64,000 nt of DNA from Lantana camara (taxonomy: Eukaryota; Streptophyta; Magnoliopsida; Lamiales; Verbenaceae). A program made the position numbers and the translations under genes. The DNA is taken from contig CM074855.1 in assembly GCA_037501455.1 (NCBI GenBank), forward strand, positions 26,375,001 through 26,439,000. Direction: 5' to 3'. Under the pieces are notes generated by a model. That model was not told the DNA's origin. It worked only from the letters and a program-made list of their open reading frames with translations, and did not search any database. Below are positions 59,279 through 64,000 of the stretch, piece by piece (position 1 is the stretch's first letter; every line of letters begins with the position of its first letter).

Positions 59279-60216
59279 TGTAACACCCCAGCTTTCAGCA
59301 ATTCAGGTATGAACGACACGTGTGCGTTTGAGAGAGATTTTAATTTTTATTTGATCATTTCTTTAACTTTTCCTATCATGACATAATTTTATAAAATTAT
59401 ATTCTAAGTATTTTATTGAAAATTCATATCATATTATAATTATCGCATAAATTGAACGTGATTGCAATGTGAATTATTTTCCCGAATGTGATTTAATTTT
59501 TTTTATGGCCTTAATTGCTCATTTTCATGAATTTGGGACTTAATTGCATTGGACTTGATTGATCAATTGTTATGGAAATGGACCTAATTGCATAACTTAC
59601 TAAGTGAAAGGACTTAATTGCAAAATTGGCCATCTGTTCCCCTTTCTTAGCAGCATTCACGTACCATTACGTTCCCATTTCATACAAACATTTCATCTTT
59701 GCTCCATTTTCTTTCCTTGCTCAACCGAGACAAACCCTTCTTGGAAGAGAGGGAGATTTCATCCATTCAAGCTAGTTTTTGTGGGATTTGTGGACTTTGA
59801 AGCATCATCAACATCATACCTTCATCTCATCTCTCATTTCTTTCATTTGAGGTATTTATGGAGAATGGATAAATTCTTTGAATATGTGGTATAGTTAGGG
59901 CTTTGTTATGGGTTGATTAAATTGTGTATTGGTTGTTGGAAATATGTATGTGAACTTTGAGCTTAAGTTTGGTGCATATATCTTGTGAATTATGGACTTG
60001 GAGCATGAGTGAGTATATGGGTTTGGATTGATGGATTATTGATGATCTAACATGGAAATGAGTGTTTAAATGAATTGTTATTGATCTCTAAGTATGCTAG
60101 CTTATGTGTTGCATCAAATATATGCATTACATCTTGGTTTGAAGCCATTTTTGTTGTTGTTGTTGCTTTGTTGCTGCTCTGCTTCTGTTCTGCATATTCA
60201 GCTGCTCTCGTATTTT

Positions 60217-60443
60217 GGGAACGGCCCTTCCCAACCCCAGGTTAAAACTGGAACGGTCGTTCCCATGATTCTGAGTCAGCAAGGCCAGCGAGACTGGGAA
60301 CGGCCGTTCCCATTTTGTCCTGTGTGCCGGAAGGGCCGTTCCCAGCCAAAACGTGTTTTATTATTTTTATACGCTGGCGTTTTTTTGAAGGGTACGGGAA
60401 CGGTCCTTCCCATTTACAAAGGGAAGCCGGAACGGCCGTTCCC
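60217..60443 (+). repeat. Six GGGAACGGCCGTTCCC-type palindromes in LTR K
   Basis: Starts at 60217, 60249, 60296, 60329, 60396 and 60429; spacing 32, 47, 33, 67 and 33 bp. Mirrors the array in solo LTR I. Confidence 0.92.
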
Positions 60444-61394
60444 GCATGCCTGACAGAACAAAACATTCTGCATAAACGTGCATTTTTAGCACCTCGTTCC
60501 GACGGCTTCTTTGATCCCGATTTGCTTTTATATGATTCATAATGAAGTGAAACAAGATGTTTTCATGCCACATTGCAGTTTGCTCGTCATCTCGTTGCAT
60601 TTCCACCGTTCGTCATATTTGGTACATTTTGAGTCGTGTTTCACGGACATTTGTCTTTCTTGCACAGACCAGCTTCCTGGTGACGAGGAGCAGACCCCGT
60701 GAGCTGTTTCCTTGGTTGTTTTTGGGTCGTTCAGGTGAGCTTTAATTTTAGATACATAGGACCCGTATAACCCTATGTGAAATTTTAAGCCAAAACCTAT
60801 CTATATATTTATAGTTTTCAAATGAGATTGGTTTTCAAACGATTTATCAAACTATTGATTAATTGATTGATTAATTTGGAGAGTATTGTATTGCACTGTG
60901 GGCCCGAGGGTAGTGACTCGAGCCAACCGGGAAAGCATGGGCTGACGAGTAACTCGAGAGCTATCCTCACCAAATTGGGATGACCCCTGAACCCCCTAGG
61001 AGATTAGGGGAGGAAGGAATTCCGGGCTTAGGGATTCATGTACCCTCTGCCCAGATTGATTGGATGGTGGGGCCTTGCAATCCCACCATCACCCGGAGGA
61101 AGAAGGTGCCATTGAAACTGCTAATTGTGCACAGTAATAAATTGCTTGATCACCTAATCACCTAATAATTAATTGATTGATTGATTGTACACAGTCGGTG
61201 TAAGGTTGGAGAATTGCCCCACTCGCCGGGCCACAAATTGATTGTATTGAATTGGTTAAATTGAAATTGAATTAGTTGTAACCTCGGGCGATAGTATCCC
61301 TTTTATTCTATTAAATTGTATTGTTTTCCAAAAATTATTACCCGATATTATGACATGCATGTTTGTGCGCTTATATTTATTTATACCCCTCGCT

Positions 61395-61411
61395 CAGTCC
61401 GTGTTGGACTG
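61395..61411 (+). other. Conserved LTR stem-loop (K)
   Basis: CAGTCC-GTGTT-GGACTG, 6-bp stem, followed by TTTTGCAGG (61432-61440) and GCTAGGCGGG. Confidence 0.72.
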
Positions 61412-61839
61412 ACACCTCAACTTTTCAGTTGTTTTGCAGGGCGTGCTAGGCGGGAATTTAGAGTCTAGTTGTCTTTAAATTTGGGTCTAGCACACTTCAT
61501 TCCCATATTTTGTTCATGTATAGTTACTTGGGATATTTTGTATCATGCCTTGTTACCTATTCTTGGAGATGATATTGTATTGATGTGAATGTTGGTACCT
61601 ATTAGTAAATAAATAAATATGGTACCTATAAGTATCGAATGAATATTATTGCTTCCGCTTTTATTTACTCTGATTGTTGGTTTGGTTTTAATTGAGGGTA
61701 CCCGTCTAGCCTTGTGTCATTTTATTGTCTCCCGTTCGCTATAGCTTTGATTCATGTATGGATTGTCCATTTCATATGTGGATTGGGCCTATAGTGCGGG
61801 GGATGTGGTGCCTAGCGTTCTGGGTGCTACATCCTACGG

Positions 61840-61852
61840 TGGTATCAGAGCA
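61840..61852 (+). other. Primer-binding site of gypsy K
   Basis: TGGTATCAGAGCA, the initiator tRNA-Met complement, eight bases after the LTR end. Confidence 0.9.
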
Positions 61853-62091
61853 CGGTTGCAAAATCAGGTCTCTAGTGTCGTGTCTTGTGAGTCTAGGTCG
61901 CATGGCATAGGAACTAATTGTCAACTTGAGAGTCTTGCATCGTTATCTGATATATTTGAATCTACTTGACTTAATTGGACTTATTTGAATTTGGTGAATT
62001 GTTCGAATTTTGAACTTATGTGTAATTTTGAGTTATTTGTACACATTGGCATTTACTAATCGAACATGCACAATAGTAACTTGATTTCAGG

Positions 62092-63280
62092 ATGGCTCGC
62101 GATAGACATCACCGTGATCGTTCTCCTAGACATCGACATTGACGTCATCATCTCCGGGACAGATCACCACCTCCTCCTCCACCTCCTCAGGCTCAGCCAC
62201 AGGATTTTATGAACGCCGTGGTGGGTCTTATTGATCAGAGAGTCCGGGATTATGTTCCTCCACCACCACCACAGCCAGGAGCACAGATATCAACTGTTTT
62301 TAGGGAGTTCCAGAACCAGCATCCTCCCAAGTTTTACAAAGGAAATGATATTCGGGCCGAGCAGTGGTTAAGGGAGATTGAGAGAGTTTGGGAGCTCATT
62401 CCTTGTGAGTCCCGGGAGAAGGCCCGTTGTACTATTTCTTTGATTCAGGGTGAGGCCTACTCTTGGTGGGAGAGTGCCCGGATCGTGTTAGAGGCTGCAG
62501 GCGAGGAAGTGAACTGGGAAGTGTTTGTCAGAGAGTTCAGAAACAAGTTCATTCCTCTATCTTCTCGCACTCGAAGATTGAAGGAATTTACAGAACTTAA
62601 GCAAGGAAGCAGGTCGGTCTCAGAGTATATCGCCGAGTTTGAGAGATTGTCCCGCTATGCTCCTAATATAGCGAGGGATGATTTCCATAAGGCGATGCAG
62701 TTTGTTCAGGGCCTTAGACCGGATATTCAGGCAGCATTTGAGGCGGTCAACACGAGCACCTAGGTGAAGGCTACCAAGAAGGAATTATTGGTTGAGGATT
62801 CAGTGAATGTGAGGCGGACTGCTTACCGTTCAGGTTCAGGTTCGGGCTCAGGGTCTGGATCGGGATTCAGAGGTTTTGGATCGGGTTTCAGAGGTGCCGG
62901 ATCGGGATATAAGGGTTCAGGTTCGGGTTCTGCTTCAGGCAAGAGGCCGATGGTTTATTCTTCTCCACCACCAGCTCCACAGGGCCCAGGGAAGAAGCCC
63001 CGACCAGCAGGACCAGTGATTCGAGCTCCAGTTGCTCCAGCTTTGCCACCACTACCCGAGAGGCCTGCTTGTACTTTCTGTGGTCAGAGGACGCACATTT
63101 ATGAGAACTGCAGGAGGCGTCTGGGTCTATGCCTACTTTGTGGGAGCGACGAGCATATGGTAGACGGATGTCCGGATCGGAGGATGCCACCACCGGGAGC
63201 ACCGAGACCACTGATCAGGGCTCGTGCTTATGCTTTGGATGGAGAGCAGCAGGATGCTGATGTTGATCCAGCCGCGGTAG
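62092..63280 (+). pseudogene. Gypsy K gag
   Basis: ATG at 62092 (MARDRHHRDRSPRHRH) just after a TTTCAG. A Pro-rich segment leads to the retrotransposon gag domain: PPKFYKGNDIRAEQWLREIE, then ARCTISLIQGEAYSWWES and LKQGSRSVSEYIAEFERLSR. A Gly-Ser-rich linker with RG repeats precedes two perfect CX2CX4HX4C knuckles, CTFCGQRTHIYENC and CLLCGSDEHMVDGC, which would bind element RNA. In-frame stops occur at 62140-62142 (TGA) and 62761-62763 (TAG). The frame is otherwise unbroken, so this is a recently silenced copy. The start is the first ATG of the open frame. Confidence 0.88.
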
Positions 63281-64000
63281 TTGAAGGTACCATTTGCATA
63301 CATGGCACGAACATTCATACCTTGTTTGATCCGGGAGCTACTCACTCCTTTCTTTCGAGTGCTATATCTGTTTCTTTGTCTTTGCCTGTTACTCGCTCTT
63401 CTGCATGTTATGTGGTTAGTACTCCTTTTGGTGGTAGTTAAGAATCTGATCGGGTGTTTAGAGAGGTTCCGGTGAGCATCGAGGGTCGAGTTTTCTTGTC
63501 AGACTTCATTGAGCTGTCGATGACTTGCTATGGATCCATTTTGGGCATGGATAGGTTGTACAGACATTCTGCCACAGTTGATTGCAGGGCAAAGAGGGTT
63601 CAGTTGGGATCAGATTTGGTAGTGGGTTGGAGTTCCAAGACTGTGCCTCTACTTTCTTTCTCAGAAGCTCATAAGTTGGTTCGAGATGGAGCTGCGGGTT
63701 TTATTGCTTATATTCTCAACAAACCCAAGGATCAAAGTAAGTTGGAAGAAACGGAAGTAGTGAAGGAGTTTCCCGAGGTCTTTCCTGAGGAATTGGATTC
63801 TTTACCTCCAGAACGGGAAATTGAGTTTGTGATTGATTTGTACCCTAATGCAGAGCCGTACTCCAAGACTCCGTATCGTATGGCTCTGGCCGAGTTGAAA
63901 GAGTTGAAGACTCAACTTGATGTGTTGTTGGAGATTGGGTACATTAGACCGAGTTCTTCTCCCTGGGGTGCACCGGTTTTGTTCGTAAAGAAGAAGGACA
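63281..64000 (+). pseudogene. Gypsy K protease and RT start, partial
   Basis: Same frame as gag. The protease has GTICIHGTNIHTLFDPGATH; the catalytic triplet is D-P-G where family members have D-S-G. A TAA stop lies at 63439-63441. The frame then runs through ILGMDRLYRHSATVDC into the RT approach VVKEFPEVFPEELDSLPPER and RT proper, IGYIRPSSSPWGAPVLFVKK, where the window ends. RT catalytic box, RNase H, integrase and any chromodomain are out of view. Confidence 0.88.

Larger units (their letters stand above)
59852..61439 (+). other. Predicted LTR-internal intron (K)
   Basis: The donor TTGAG|GTATTT is weaker than in E or J. The acceptor is strong. Length 1588 bp, close to the 1659 bp predicted for the related solo LTR I after removing copia A. 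Confidence 0.4.
59279..61831 (+). repeat. 5' LTR of gypsy K
   Basis: TGTAACACCCC..GGGTGCTACA, 2553 bp. It is the family partner of solo LTR I. It has six palindromes (60217-60443), the stem-loop CAGTCC-GTGTT-GGACTG (61395-61411), acceptor TTTTGCAG|G ending 61439, and a donor TTGAG|GTATTT at 59852. Confidence 0.9.
59279..64000 (+). mobile_element. Tekay-like gypsy element K, 5' part
   Basis: 5' LTR (59279-61831), PBS (61840), leader, gag with two zinc knuckles, protease and the start of RT, then the window ends. The PR-RT order directly after gag and the gag type indicate Ty3/gypsy. TTGTT (59274-59278) should recur at the far end as TSD. The frame from 62092 to 64000 has three stops but no frameshift. 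Confidence 0.9.

Overview
This 64 kb window looks like plant nuclear DNA, most likely intergenic heterochromatin of a flowering plant. It is AT-rich and consists almost wholly of nested LTR retrotransposons. I found no host protein-coding gene, rRNA, tRNA, CRISPR array or bacterial feature. The evidence is structural: paired or solo LTRs with TG..CA ends, 5-bp target-site duplications (TSDs), primer-binding sites (PBS) complementary to initiator tRNA-Met, polypurine tracts (PPT), and decayed gag, protease, integrase, RT and RNase H reading frames. Lineage names (Tat, Tekay, Athila) come from family knowledge and are inference.

Layout, left to right. 1-2060: 3' end of a Tat-like Ty3/gypsy element, with an antisense extra ORF upstream of its 3' LTR. 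2248-14969: solo gypsy LTR 'I' (minus, TSD GATAT), split by full-length copia element 'A' (2878-12933, TSD GGCAG, LTRs of 1952 bp each). 14970-17691: AT-rich sequence, an L1-type LINE RT remnant and an Athila-like LTR piece. 17692-25864: decayed copia 'B' (minus) with a truncated 5' LTR. 25865-34731: copia 'C' (minus), carrying the 5'-truncated gypsy 'J' (26543-31078) inside its gag. 34732-52535: decayed copia 'D' (plus). D holds solo gypsy LTR 'M' (35305-39193, TSD CTGCT) in its gag, and a deep nest in its 3' LTR: solo gypsy LTR E' (TSD ATTGA) holds solo copia LTR C', which holds solo gypsy LTR E (TSD TTTCA). 52536-59278: a copia LTR fragment 'F' and copia pol 'G', which is split by solo gypsy LTR 'H'. 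59279-64000: 5' part of a Tekay-like gypsy element 'K' (LTR, PBS, gag, protease, start of RT), running off the right edge.

None of the polyproteins is intact. A has one frameshift, one nonsense codon and several altered catalytic or zinc-binding residues. K has exactly three in-frame stops in about 1.9 kb. D, B and G are heavily broken. The many solo LTRs and several abrupt junctions (25864, 26543, 53290) show that recombination and deletion have been removing elements here.

The best candidates for something undescribed lie inside the gypsy LTRs. First, arrays of short imperfect palindromes, several sharing an AACGSCCGTT core but with different flanks, recur at spacings of about 32 and about 48 bp in unrelated LTR families. 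Second, the LTRs share a stem-loop followed by a pyrimidine tract and TTTGCAG|G, and most have an AAG|GTATGT-like donor 1.6-2.4 kb upstream. This predicts an intron lying within the LTR itself and enclosing the palindromes. Both need RNA evidence.
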